A DNA stretch of 64,000 nt from Bin87 sp965221295 (lineage in GTDB: Bacteria; Chloroflexota; Dehalococcoidia; Lucifugimonadales; UBA3495): positions 3,162,001-3,226,000 of the forward strand of contig OZ244879.1 of the NCBI GenBank assembly GCA_965221295.1, written 5' to 3'. Shown here one piece after another: positions 23,475-32,737 of this stretch (position 1 is its first letter; each line of letters starts with the position of its first letter). The notes under the pieces are model-generated. The model was not told the origin of the DNA. It saw only the letters and a list, made by a program, of their open reading frames with translations, and ran no database searches. Both the position numbers and the translations under genes were made by a program.

Positions 23475-24227
23475 ATGCACTCCGTGGAGCGTTCGCCAGA
23501 ACCGGAGTTTTTCGACGAACTGCGCGAGGGGCGCACTCAATGGGACGCGTTAGATGGAAGTGACCGCCAACGCATTCGTGCGGAGCTGGCGCGGGATTTT
23601 CGTGCGATTTGCGCTTACTGCGAACGCTCGTGCCAGAGCGCATCAGCGCCATACGGTGAACCCGGCGCCGGCGATGAAACCATAGACCACTTCCGGCCAC
23701 GCAATAGGTTCCCAGATTTATGGCTGGATTGGCTAAATCTTGTGTATGCTTGCCACCGCTGCAATCAGGCTAAGGGCGGAAATTGGCCCGGCTATAATGA
23801 CGAGCGGATCAATGCAATATTGACCGCCGCATACCCCTCGTATGAGCCCGTTTCTGAGTACGTCAACCCTAACGCTAACCCAGGACGGCGACCGGCGGAA
23901 GAGTTTTTCGCCTTCGACCCGGAAACCGGCGAATTGTGGCCGTCAGCACAACTTGACCCACTTGAATGGTCAATCGCTCTGCGCACCATCCGGGATGTTG
24001 ACTTGAACGACAGACAATTAGGAGAGAACGACCAGTCCCATTTGTGGAGCCGGCGCATGGAACAACGAGCGTTGTTAATAGAGAGGATTAACGAACTGGA
24101 CGATGTTGATGAGAAAGTGAACATCATGCTGGAATTTATGCTACCGGATAAGCCTTTTTCGTCCTTCGTAGCCAATTACGTAAGAGCAAGGTTCCCGCTG
24201 TTCGAACAGGTTGTTGGGCGGAGGTAG
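23475..24227 (+). CDS. HNH endonuclease, PtuB-like (Septu-type)
   Basis: A 250-residue nuclease with a zinc-stabilised HNH core: Cys46-x2-Cys49 (CAYC), the catalytic Asp71-His72 (ETIDHFRPR), Asn88, and Cys93-His-x-Cys96 (CHRCNQAKGG). The rest is helical. It resembles the TIGR02646-type proteins paired with ATPases in Septu and some retron systems. It starts 2 bases after the ATPase stop, so the pair is translated together. Target and trigger are unknown; no reverse transcriptase or non-coding RNA gene is seen next to it. Confidence 0.8.
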   Translation: MHSVERSPEPEFFDELREGRTQWDALDGSDRQRIRAELARDFRAICAYCERSCQSASAPYGEPGAGDETIDHFRPRNRFPDLWLDWLNLVYACHRCNQAKGGNWPGYNDERINAILTAAYPSYEPVSEYVNPNANPGRRPAEEFFAFDPETGELWPSAQLDPLEWSIALRTIRDVDLNDRQLGENDQSHLWSRRMEQRALLIERINELDDVDEKVNIMLEFMLPDKPFSSFVANYVRARFPLFEQVVGRR

Positions 24228-24384
24228 ATTCGGTTACGGTTTGCCAGGTAGGGTTGTGGTGACCCGTTTCTGGCCGTTTTCTGCCATCGGCCGCCGCTCC
24301 GGTTTGCGTCGTCGCTCACGATGCCGGCTGCGCCGTCCTGGAAGACCCGCCGCGGCGCGTCCTCATCCTCGCCCGAATCGCATA

Positions 24385-24426
24385 CCAAACGGGCCGGCTG
24401 ATTTGGCGCAGCCGGCCCGTTTGGTG
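24385..24426. terminator. Strong bidirectional hairpin between convergent genes
   Basis: A perfect 17-bp stem (24385-24401 with 24410-24426, ACCAAACGGGCCGGCTG and complement) and an 8-base loop, between the HNH gene and the convergent binding-protein gene. There is no long T-run on either side. Confidence 0.65.
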
Positions 24427-24460
24427 GTGGGCTTTCGCTAATCGGTGAAGATTCGCGAGG

Positions 24461-25384
24461 CTAATCAGCGGCTACAGCCGCTCGTTCCTCCAGGCGGTTG
24501 TCCACCAGATCGTTGCTGCAGGCCGCGCCGTCCAGCAGACCCCAGCGCACCATCCAGTTGTACGTGTCCTCGACGATTTCGTCGGTGTACGGAGTGTTGT
24601 AGGAGTAGCGGACGCGAGGCAGGTGGAAGTCTTCGGGAGTTATGCCTCCATACTGCTTGGCCACCGCTGCGAATCGCGGTTCGTCAATCAGGTAGTGGAG
24701 ATACTTCCTCTTGTCGGCGTTGATGCGGTCCACGGCCCTCACGATGGCCCGGTTGATCGCGGCGAAGGTTTCCTCATCCATGTTGTCGCTGGCGTTTTCG
24801 GCGCCCAGGTAGTGGCCTTCGCAGACGGGTCGGCAACCCAGCTTCTCCGCCAGAGTGATCCAGGGTTCCATCAACGTGGCGGCTTCCACTTCGCCGTTCA
24901 TCATGGCTTCAAACCGGAACTGTGGAGAACCGTGGTGGACGAGCTTGATCTTCTCTTCCGGCAGATAGCCGGACAGCAGCCGCAGCGCGACGTAGTGGGA
25001 TCCGGCGTGGAACTGCACCGCCACCGGCTTGTTGCCCAACGTGCCGGGGTAGTAGTGATGTGAATCGGGACGCACCATGATGGCCTGGCTGGCGACGGCG
25101 GAACGGAGGGCGATGATGCGGGCGCCCTGCTTGCTTTCATAGGCCCGACGGACCTGCCCTTCTTCTCAAGCGCGGTAGATTGCTACCTGGGCATCCTCGA
25201 AGGCCACGTGGCCCAGTATCGGGTTGACTTCCGCATGGTTCTCGGTGGGAGAAACCCGGCCGCTGTTGAGCGCCTGGACGAATTCCATGTCGATGCCTTC
25301 GGCCTCGAACAAGCCCTCGTCCTTGGCCACCAACCAGGGCAAGCTGAAAACCACTCCGCTGATTTCGCTAACTACTTTCTTCAT
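24461..25384 (-). pseudogene. NMT1/THI5-like ABC substrate-binding protein gene with an in-frame TGA
   Basis: Reading from ATG 25384 gives MKKVVSEISGVVFSLPWLVA, then a TGA at 25168-25166, then the same frame continues (EEGQVRRAYESKQGARIIAL) to the natural end at 24461, about 307 codons in total. The downstream part has the family features QFHAGSHYVALRLLSGYLPE, GEVEAATLMEPWITLAEKLG and PYTDEIVEDTYNWMVRWGLL. Only the single stop breaks the gene, so it is a very young nonsense allele, a recoding site or a sequence error. No signal peptide is evident. No ABC permease or ATPase partner for uptake lies beside it. Confidence 0.75.
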
Positions 25385-25935
25385 GCCTGGCAACTCCTCG
25401 GTGTAGGATCGGCAATTCCAGCGAAGTGTAACAAACACCACCGCCGTCGTCCACGCCCGAACGCCTTGCGCGCCCATGTCCAGCGCCTTGTTTTGAGGCC
25501 AGAGCTCCGACGAGAGCAGCGTTGCGACGCAGCATCCGCCGACAAAGCGCCCTCCCGCCGGGAGCGGAGCCAAACGGCCGTTGGTCGCGGCCATCGAGAT
25601 TGCCGCGCTGCGCTCGCAATGACAGGACAAAAGGCTCGCAATGACAGGATAAAAGGCTCGTCATGACGGGACGATTCGCTTGCCATGACGGGACGAATCG
25701 CTCGCCGACCGGACAAAATGCTCGCAGCAACCAGCGCGCGAAGGCGTCGCCGGGGTTGCGGCGGGTTGCCGGAACCAGTAACCTATGGGCTCAACTGGGC
25801 TCAACGTTTCGATGGCCTGCCAGTTTACGGATGTTTGGCCCAACCGGGGCGCCCGGCCCGCGCTGGCCGTTATCTACACAATCCAGTATCGCCATAAGCC
25901 AGTATCCCCACAGCGCCTGTTTGAAGGAAGGGAGC
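25385..25935. other. Intergenic region with repeat remnants
   Basis: About 550 bases. A right half-copy of the palindromic repeat ends at about 25624 (CGCTGCGCTCGCAATGACAG), followed by three to four short degenerate units of the type AAGGCTCGCAATGACAGGA. No credible gene is seen; the frame running into the ABC gene from 25663 is not coding before 25936. Confidence 0.5.
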
Positions 25936-26877
25936 ATGGATTCTACAAGCAGGGATGACCCGGTGATCGACGTTCGCGATCTGACCAAGCGTTACGACTC
26001 GGTCGCCGCCGTGGACGGCGTTACGTTCAGTGTGCAGCCGGGCGAAATATTCGGCATCTTGGGACCAAACGGGGCGGGCAAGACCACCACGTTGAGCTGC
26101 ATCGAGGGTCTGGTTGAGCCTACTTCGGGTTCGGTCAGCGTCCTAGGGATGGACATTGCCAGGGACGCCATGAAGATCAAGGAGCGCATCGGGGTTCAAT
26201 TGCAGGCGTCAGCGTATTTCGACTACCTTACCCTCATGGAGATATTGCGCCTGTTCGGCAAGTTCTACCCCCAAATGGCTTCTCCGGAGGAGCTACTGGA
26301 TAGAGTCGATTTGCTGGACCGGGCGAAAACCCGGGTGGGCAAGCTTTCGGGAGGCCAACAGCAGCGTTTCACCATAGCGGCCGCCCTCATTAACAATCCA
26401 GAGCTGGTCTTCCTTGATGAGCCAACCACGGGCCTGGACCCACAGGCGCGGCGCAACCTATGGGAGTTCGTCCGATCCATGAATGCAGAGGGACGCGCCG
26501 TGGTGCTGACCACCCACTACATGGAAGAGGCGGAGTACCTTTGCGACCGGGTGGCGATCATGGAGCACGGCAAGATCGCCGGCCTGGACACTCCAGCCAA
26601 CTTGATCGGCCAGTTGCCGATTCCCTACGTGATAAGTTTCACCGCCGCGTCCGTCGAGGGCAGGGCGGCGGAACTGGAGCGCCTACCCGGCGTCGTCGCG
26701 GTACAATCGGGCGCCGATGGGGAGTACCACCTCAGCTGCACCGACGCTTCGGCGGGCGTGGCCGCGCTGACGGACTGGGCCAAGGGGTTGGGCATCGCCT
26801 TCACGCATCTGGAGGTGGCGGCGGCGAACTTGGAGGACGTGTTCCTGGCAATCACCGGGCATGAACTTAGAGACTGA
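25936..26877 (+). CDS. ABC transporter ATP-binding protein (drug-export type)
   Basis: A 313-residue nucleotide-binding subunit of the DrrA/CcmA-like export group. Walker A GPNGAGKTT is at 43-51, LSGGQQQR near 140, and LVFLDEPTTGLDP (Walker B and D-loop) near 158-170. The C-terminal 80 residues form the regulatory extension common in antibiotic exporters. ATG 25936 follows GGAAGGGAGC. The permease gene starts 15 bases downstream, so together they form a two-gene ABC-2 exporter. The three P450 genes follow, hinting that the cargo could be a P450 product or substrate. Confidence 0.9.
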   Translation: MDSTSRDDPVIDVRDLTKRYDSVAAVDGVTFSVQPGEIFGILGPNGAGKTTTLSCIEGLVEPTSGSVSVLGMDIARDAMKIKERIGVQLQASAYFDYLTLMEILRLFGKFYPQMASPEELLDRVDLLDRAKTRVGKLSGGQQQRFTIAAALINNPELVFLDEPTTGLDPQARRNLWEFVRSMNAEGRAVVLTTHYMEEAEYLCDRVAIMEHGKIAGLDTPANLIGQLPIPYVISFTAASVEGRAAELERLPGVVAVQSGADGEYHLSCTDASAGVAALTDWAKGLGIAFTHLEVAAANLEDVFLAITGHELRD

Positions 26878-26892
26878 CAGGCAAGGTGAAAC

Positions 26893-27972
26893 GTGATCCT
26901 GATACATATAATGGTGGCCCAGCTGAAGATGATCGCTCGCAACCGCCAGGCGTTGTTCTGGTCCATTGCGTTCCCGCTCATCTTCGTTGTGGTGTTTGGC
27001 GTTTTCTACGGCGCGGAAACGGAATCCGCCACCCTGGCGGTGGTTGACCATGCCGATGACGCCATGTCGCAATCCCTGATCAACAGCCTGCAAGGCGCCG
27101 ACTACCTGGAGCTGATCCAGCTGGCCGACGAAGCGGAAGCCCGGCAGATGGTCTTCGACGGGGACATCGGCTTCGCTCTGGTGATTCCAGCGGATTTCAG
27201 CGAAAGGGCGGCTACCAACCCGCCAGCCGAAGCGATGTTGATTTACGACGATACCCGACCCTTCGGCTCGGTCGTCATCGGGTTCATCGAAAGCGCAATC
27301 GGTCGAGCCAACCTGGAGTTGCTCGCAGTTCGGCCCAGCATCGCCTTAGCGCCCGAACCCGTGTCCCGGCAGAATTTCAGCCGCGTTGACCTGGTGATGC
27401 CTGCTCTGGCCGTTTGGGGGGTGATGAGTTTCTCAATCATGGGTTTGGCCACCGCGTTGACCACCTACCGGGAAAAGCGAATCCTGCTGCGTATACAGGC
27501 GACGCCGCTGCGGGTGAGCTACTTCTTCGCCGCCAAGGTTGCGGCCTACCTGATCTTGGCCCTCATTCAGTTGACCCTCCTGCTGTCCGTGGCGGCCCTG
27601 GCGTTCGGCGCCAGGCTACAGGGAGACTTCCTGCACATGGCGGCCCTCATGGTGTTCGCCAATCTGGTGTTCCTCAGCATCGGGTTCATCGTGGCGGCGC
27701 ACTCCAAAACCGTGGCGGCGGCCAGCGGACTGGGCAACGTGGTAGCGCTGCCCCTGATGTTCGTCTCAGGGGTGTTCTTCCCCACCGACATCTTGCCCAC
27801 GGCGGTTCAGTTCGTGGTGGAGTTCCTGCCGCTTTCGCCGGCCCTGGTGGCCATGCGCGGCGTTGCCCTGGAATCCCGGCCGCTTTGGGACTTCCCGGTG
27901 GAGTTGGCTACCCTGGCCTGTTGGCTGGTGGCGACTGCGCTGATAGCGGTTCGAACCTTCAAATTCCGGTAG
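26893..27972 (+). CDS. ABC-2 type transporter permease
   Basis: A 359-residue membrane subunit. It has an N-terminal membrane segment (FWSIAFPLIFVVVFGVFYGA, about 23-42), an extracytoplasmic domain of about 130 residues, and then five segments (about 172-192, 215-240, 252-275, 282-303, 335-354). The start is GTG 26893 with AAGGTG just upstream. It pairs with the ATPase gene 15 bases upstream. Substrate unknown. Confidence 0.88.
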   Translation: MILIHIMVAQLKMIARNRQALFWSIAFPLIFVVVFGVFYGAETESATLAVVDHADDAMSQSLINSLQGADYLELIQLADEAEARQMVFDGDIGFALVIPADFSERAATNPPAEAMLIYDDTRPFGSVVIGFIESAIGRANLELLAVRPSIALAPEPVSRQNFSRVDLVMPALAVWGVMSFSIMGLATALTTYREKRILLRIQATPLRVSYFFAAKVAAYLILALIQLTLLLSVAALAFGARLQGDFLHMAALMVFANLVFLSIGFIVAAHSKTVAAASGLGNVVALPLMFVSGVFFPTDILPTAVQFVVEFLPLSPALVAMRGVALESRPLWDFPVELATLACWLVATALIAVRTFKFR

Positions 27973-28031
27973 TTAGGGGCCCCGGGCATCAGCAAGATCC
28001 AACGGCGCCGGCGCCGGAATCGTTTTCCGGT

Positions 28032-28037
28032 TATAAT
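28032..28037 (+). promoter_or_regulatory. Candidate -10 element upstream of the first P450 gene
   Basis: TATAAT at 28032-28037, about 58 bases before the P450 ATG. No convincing -35 box lies 16-18 bases upstream, so this is tentative. Confidence 0.35.
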
Positions 28038-28095
28038 GCGCCCCGCAAACGGTCACATTTGGTCGCACAGAGTCGGCAAGACGGAGAATCACGCC

Positions 28096-29520
28096 ATGAC
28101 GACGGCCACCCGTTCGGAAGCCAAACTGCCCCCTGGCCCGCGAGGTCTGCCTTTTTTGGGTTCCCTGCTGGACGTGCGTAAGGACCCGCACGTCCTGTTG
28201 ACCAAGTACGCTCGCCGGTACGGGGATGTCTGCATGTTCCGACTGGGCGGCGCGTCCACCGTGAGCATCAGCCATCCAACCATATTGCGTGAAGCTCTGG
28301 CAATGAACGAATTGTCGGACCGATGGTCGAAACCCGCGTGGCGGAGTTTCCTCAGCGACGCCTCCATGCTGGTCATGGGCTATTCCAACGAACGCTGGCG
28401 GGTCCACCAGCGTTACATCAACCGGAACGTGCTGTCGCAGAGCCGCGTTGCGGACATGCGAGATTCACATATTGGGCCCATGATGGACCTGATTCTGGAT
28501 GCCGTAAGCGAATTCGCGGATTCCGGGGAATACATGCGGCCCCGCGACACGATGTTCATGATGAACGCTCGCATCATGATCGACCTCACCTTCGGCATCT
28601 TTGGACTCTCCCAAACTGAAGCTACCAATGAGGGGCTGAACAATCTGCTGAAGGCGGTTCGCCTCGCCTTTGGCCCCCACTGGTGTTTGGCTCCAATGAG
28701 CCCGCTGCGTTACCTGCCCAAGCGCCTGGACGATATGCTCATCCCAATTTTGGCGCGGCGTTTCCTGGACGAATCGGCGGTTGGAGAGTTGAACCTCCAC
28801 GTCTTCAAAGACCACCCCCTGTTCGACCTCGAACATCCCACCTGCCTGCTGGAAGTACTCCTGGCTGACGAGTCCAGCGGCGAGATAGACATGCACTTCG
28901 TGGAAGCGCTGCTGATCGACCTTCTGTTCGCCGGCACCGACACCAACAGCCAAACCATCTCTTGGCTCATCTTGAATTTGGCGAACCGGCCGGAGATTCA
29001 AGAGCGGATGCATCAAGAGTTGAAGTCATTCGTCGACGATAAGGGGCGGGAACCCGGGTTCGACGATATGGCCGAACTGCCCTACACCTACGCTGTTCTG
29101 ACCGAGAACTTCCGGTACAGCACGGTTCCGTACGTCGCCCTGCCCCATCGAGCCAGCGAGCAATGCGAAGTCGCCGGCTACACTATCCCGAAAGACGCTC
29201 AGATTCTGCCCAACATCTACGGCATAATGCACGACGACAGGTTCTGGGATTCGCCCCATGAGTTCCAGCCGGAGCGGTTCCTTCCCGAAGCGGACGGTTC
29301 CCCTTCCAAGAACTTTGACAACGAAGCCTTCATGCCATTTGGCGTGGGGCGTCGTTCCTGCCCGGGCCGCCCGTTGGCTATGAGCATACTGTGGATCCAA
29401 ACGGTGATGCTGTTCCATCGTTTCCGGTTCGAGGCCCCGCCCGGAGGCTTGGGCGAAAAGACGGAAATCGGCATTTCAATGATGCCCCGACAATTTCGCG
29501 TCCGCGTCCACCGCCGCTGA
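28096..29520 (+). CDS. Cytochrome P450 (first of three)
   Basis: A 474-residue heme monooxygenase. The N-terminal proline hinge PPGPRGLPFLGS is at 12-23, the I-helix oxygen-binding motif AGTDT at 279-283, ExxR at 337-340 (ENFR), and the heme ligand Cys422 in FGVGRRSCPG. All catalytic elements are present. The hinge resembles that of eukaryotic microsomal P450s, but no membrane anchor precedes it, so the enzyme should be soluble. Redox partners are not encoded nearby. It is the most divergent of three tandem paralogs; the substrate is unknown. Confidence 0.93.
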   Translation: MTTATRSEAKLPPGPRGLPFLGSLLDVRKDPHVLLTKYARRYGDVCMFRLGGASTVSISHPTILREALAMNELSDRWSKPAWRSFLSDASMLVMGYSNERWRVHQRYINRNVLSQSRVADMRDSHIGPMMDLILDAVSEFADSGEYMRPRDTMFMMNARIMIDLTFGIFGLSQTEATNEGLNNLLKAVRLAFGPHWCLAPMSPLRYLPKRLDDMLIPILARRFLDESAVGELNLHVFKDHPLFDLEHPTCLLEVLLADESSGEIDMHFVEALLIDLLFAGTDTNSQTISWLILNLANRPEIQERMHQELKSFVDDKGREPGFDDMAELPYTYAVLTENFRYSTVPYVALPHRASEQCEVAGYTIPKDAQILPNIYGIMHDDRFWDSPHEFQPERFLPEADGSPSKNFDNEAFMPFGVGRRSCPGRPLAMSILWIQTVMLFHRFRFEAPPGGLGEKTEIGISMMPRQFRVRVHRR

Positions 29521-29706
29521 GCGAGCCAACGGCGCCCATCCATCATTGTGAGCGCTCGATGGGTTGTCATTGCGAGCTCCACCGGACTATCATTGCGAGC
29601 CTTTCCTTTTCTGTCATTTGTATGTTGCATAAGCCGCCCGGATAGGCCAATCTGTGCGGCAATCTCGTTGAACACAAACACCCAGACTGTAGGAGAGAGC
29701 CAATCC
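29521..29706. repeat. Short repeat remnants between P450 genes
   Basis: Fragments such as GGTTGTCATTGCGAGCTCCA and ATCATTGCGAGCC are degenerate pieces of the dispersed repeat. No gene is seen. Confidence 0.6.
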
Positions 29707-31134
29707 ATGACCACCGCCACTCGTTCCAAGAGCCAATTCCCTCCGGGACCTCGGGGGCTTCCCCTGGTGGGCTCGTTGCTATCTCTGCAAAAGAACCCCC
29801 AGCTCAAATTTGAGCAATACACTCGGCAATATGGCGACGTCTGCATGTTCCGCCTGGGCTCGGTGCCGACCGTGATCATCAGCCATCCGGCGATAATGCG
29901 GGAAGCTCTGTTGCGTCAGGAACTGTCTGACCGGTGGGAAAGCCAGACGCTGGAGCGGCTCATCGGGGACTTCCCTACGCTGGTGCTTGGGCACTACAAC
30001 GAAGGTTGGCGCACGCTTCAGCGTTACGCCAACCGGAACGTGCTTTCTCACCGACGCGTGGCCGCGCTTCGGGAACCGTACATCGAACCCATGATGGACA
30101 TGCTCCTGGAAACTGTCGGACAGCTGGCTGACTCCGGCGAGCAGATGCGTCCCCGCCAGTTAATGTCGACGATGAATGCCCGAACCATGATCGACATCAT
30201 TTTCGGGATATTTGGCCTGGCCCAAACCGACGAAATGAACCGGGCTGTCAGGGACATAGTGCGAGTTGTGCATATCGCCTTCGGCCGGTTCTCGTTGTTG
30301 GCGCCCTTGAGCCCCGTGCGTTACCAGCCGGCCTGGCTGGAAAACAGCTTGCTGCCCCTGTTGTTGTGGTGGCTTAGGCGTAGAAGGCAGCCCATGACGC
30401 AGTTCCGGATGGAGGATTACAAAGACCACCCCCTGTTCGATCTCGACCATCCCACCTGCCTCCTGGAAGTCATGCTGGCCGATGAACGCAACGGCGAAAT
30501 AGAAATCGACGCCGTGGGGGCCCTGGTGGCCGACCTGCTGTTTGCCGGGACCGACACCAACAGTCAAACCATGTCTTGGCTCATCCAAAATATGGCAATT
30601 TGGCCGGAGATACAGGACCGTGTGTACAACGAACTGACGACCTTCGCCGCCGACGCGGGTCGAGAGCCCGGCATGGACGACATGCCCAATTTGCCCTACA
30701 CCCACGCGGTTCTGATAGAGACCCTGCGGTTCACCGGCGTTGCCGCCTTTGCCATACCCCACCGCGCCAGCGAAGAATGCGAAGTCGAAGGGTACACCAT
30801 CCCCAAGGGCGCCCAGGTCATTCCCAACCTTTACGGCATACTCCACGACGAGCGATTCTGGGACGCGCCCAACGAGTTTCGACCTGAACGATTCCTCCCC
30901 GAAGCGGATGGCTCCCCTTCGAAAAATCTGGAAAACCCGGCCTTCCTCCCCTTCGGCGTCGGTCGCCGGGCTTGCCCAGGACAGGGAATGGCCATGACCA
31001 TATTGTGGACTCAAACGGTGCGGCTCTTCCGCAATTTCCGATTTGAGGCTCCCCCCGGCGGCCTGAAGGGAGAGGCCGAATTCGGCATGTCCATGCTGCC
31101 CAAGCCCTTTTCCGTGAACGTTCACCGCCGCTGA
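29707..31134 (+). CDS. Cytochrome P450 (second of three)
   Basis: A 475-residue P450 with the PPGPRGLPLVGS hinge (12-23), AGTDT (280-284), ExxR at 338-341 (ETLR), and heme Cys423 in FGVGRRACPG. It is very similar to the third copy over its full length and less so to the first, so copies two and three arose by the most recent duplication. The frame is open upstream to 29548, but that stretch is translated repeat. ATG 29707 matches the aligned starts of all three paralogs. Confidence 0.93.
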   Translation: MTTATRSKSQFPPGPRGLPLVGSLLSLQKNPQLKFEQYTRQYGDVCMFRLGSVPTVIISHPAIMREALLRQELSDRWESQTLERLIGDFPTLVLGHYNEGWRTLQRYANRNVLSHRRVAALREPYIEPMMDMLLETVGQLADSGEQMRPRQLMSTMNARTMIDIIFGIFGLAQTDEMNRAVRDIVRVVHIAFGRFSLLAPLSPVRYQPAWLENSLLPLLLWWLRRRRQPMTQFRMEDYKDHPLFDLDHPTCLLEVMLADERNGEIEIDAVGALVADLLFAGTDTNSQTMSWLIQNMAIWPEIQDRVYNELTTFAADAGREPGMDDMPNLPYTHAVLIETLRFTGVAAFAIPHRASEECEVEGYTIPKGAQVIPNLYGILHDERFWDAPNEFRPERFLPEADGSPSKNLENPAFLPFGVGRRACPGQGMAMTILWTQTVRLFRNFRFEAPPGGLKGEAEFGMSMLPKPFSVNVHRR

Positions 31135-31244
31135 GCTTGCCAACGGCGCCCTTCCGTCATCGCGAGCTCCACCCAACTGTCATTGCGAGCGCAGCGCGGC
31201 AATCTCGTTGAACGCCAACTCCCAATCGGACGGAGATCCAATCC
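31135..31244. repeat. Duplicated spacer with repeat fragment
   Basis: The sequence after the second P450 gene (GAGCTTGC.AACGGCGCCCT, then CGAGCTCCACCCAACTGTCA) recurs almost identically after the third (32670-32728), so the duplicated unit includes this spacer. A half-copy of the palindromic repeat lies at 31177-31213. Confidence 0.75.
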
Positions 31245-32672
31245 ATGGCGACTACCACTCGCGCCAAGAGCCAAACCCCTCCGGGCCCTCGGGGACTTCC
31301 CGTGGTTGGCTCGTTGTTGGCCCTGCAAAAGAATCCTCATCTCAAGTTGCAAGACTACGCGCGGCAATATGGCGACGTCTGCATGCTCCGCATGGGTCGG
31401 GTTCCGACGGTTGTCATCAGCCACCCGGAAATCATGCGAGAAGCTCTGATGCGGCAGGAACTGTCCGACCGGTGGCAGAGCCAGACGCTGGAGCGGTTCA
31501 TAGGGGACTACCCCACGTTAATCTATGGACACTACAACGAACGCTGGCGCACGCTCCAGCGTTACGCCAACCGGAACGTGCTTTCTCACCGACGCGTGGC
31601 TGCGCTGAGAGAGCCCTACCTTGAACCCATGATGGACATGCTCCTGGAAAATGTCGGACAGCTGGCTGACTCCGGTGAGCCGATGCGCCCGCGCGAGTTG
31701 ATGTCCGCAATGAATGCCCGAACCATGATCGACATCATTTTCGGGATATTTGGCCTTTCCCAAACCGACGAAATGAACCTGATCGTCAGGGATATATTGC
31801 GAGTTGTTAATATCGCCTTTAGCCGGTACTCGTTGCTGGCTCCCATCAGCCCCGTGCGTTACCTGCCCCCCTGGTTCGAAAGCGCCATGCTGCCCCTGTT
31901 GCTGTGGTTGGTCAGGCGAAGCAGGCAGCCCATGGCGCGGATCCAAATTGAGGATTTCAGAGACCACCCCCTGATGGATCTCGACCATCCCACCTGCCTC
32001 CTGGAAATCATGCTCGCCGATGAACGCCACGGCGAAATAGAAATCGACGTCGTGGGGGCCTTGGTGGCTGACCTTCTGATTGCCGGAATCGACACCAACA
32101 GTCAAACCATGTCTTGGCTCATCCAAAATATGGCTATTTGGCCGGAGATACAGGACCGTGTTTACAACGAATTGACGGCCTTCGTCGTCGACGCGGGTCG
32201 AGAGCCCGACATGGACGACATGCCCAAGCTGCCCTACACCCACGCGGTCCTGATAGAGAACCTGCGGTTTACCGCCGTCACCGCCTTTTCCATACCCCAC
32301 CGCGCCAGCGAAGAATGTGAAGTCGAAGGGTACACCATTCCCAAGGGCGCCCAGATCATTCCCAACCTTTACGGCGTTCTCCACGACGAGCGATTCTGGG
32401 ACGCGCCCAACGAGTTTCGGCCTGAACGCTTCCTCCCCGAAGCAGATGGCTCCCCTTCAAAAAATCTGGAAAACCCGGCCTTCATCCCCTTCGGCGTCGG
32501 TCGCCGGGCTTGCCCCGGGCAGGGATTGGCCATGACTATCTTGTGGATTCAAACGGTGCGGCTCTTCCGCAAATTCCGATTTGAGGCTCCCCCTGGCGGC
32601 CTGAAGGGCGAGACTGAATGCGGTTTGACCATGATGCCCAAGCCTTATTCTGTGAACGTCCACCGCCGCTGA
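31245..32672 (+). CDS. Cytochrome P450 (third of three)
   Basis: A 475-residue P450, a close paralog of the second copy. Hinge PPGPRGLPVVGS, ExxR at 338-341 (ENLR), heme Cys423 in FGVGRRACPG. The I-helix motif reads AGIDT instead of AGTDT: the acid is kept, but the residue before it is changed from Thr to Ile. That change may alter oxygen activation or substrate shape. Together the three genes suggest divergence of specificity after tandem duplication. Confidence 0.93.
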   Translation: MATTTRAKSQTPPGPRGLPVVGSLLALQKNPHLKLQDYARQYGDVCMLRMGRVPTVVISHPEIMREALMRQELSDRWQSQTLERFIGDYPTLIYGHYNERWRTLQRYANRNVLSHRRVAALREPYLEPMMDMLLENVGQLADSGEPMRPRELMSAMNARTMIDIIFGIFGLSQTDEMNLIVRDILRVVNIAFSRYSLLAPISPVRYLPPWFESAMLPLLLWLVRRSRQPMARIQIEDFRDHPLMDLDHPTCLLEIMLADERHGEIEIDVVGALVADLLIAGIDTNSQTMSWLIQNMAIWPEIQDRVYNELTAFVVDAGREPDMDDMPKLPYTHAVLIENLRFTAVTAFSIPHRASEECEVEGYTIPKGAQIIPNLYGVLHDERFWDAPNEFRPERFLPEADGSPSKNLENPAFIPFGVGRRACPGQGLAMTILWIQTVRLFRKFRFEAPPGGLKGETECGLTMMPKPYSVNVHRR

Positions 32673-32737
32673 GCTTGCGAACGGCGCCCTTCCGTCATTG
32701 CGAGCTCCACCCAACTGTCATTGCCAGCGTCTTTCCC

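Noticed and set aside
24228..24460. Retron or non-coding RNA gene next to the HNH nuclease
   Set aside because: Only a terminator-like hairpin is present; there is no reverse transcriptase and no msr/msd-like structure.
25166..25168. Selenocysteine codon in the binding-protein gene
   Set aside because: No convincing SECIS hairpin follows and no sel genes are in the window; kept only as a low-probability option in the findings.
29548..29706. Extended N-terminus for the second P450 that might be a membrane anchor
   Set aside because: The sequence is a translated repeat fragment, and the paralogs align from ATG 29707 onward.
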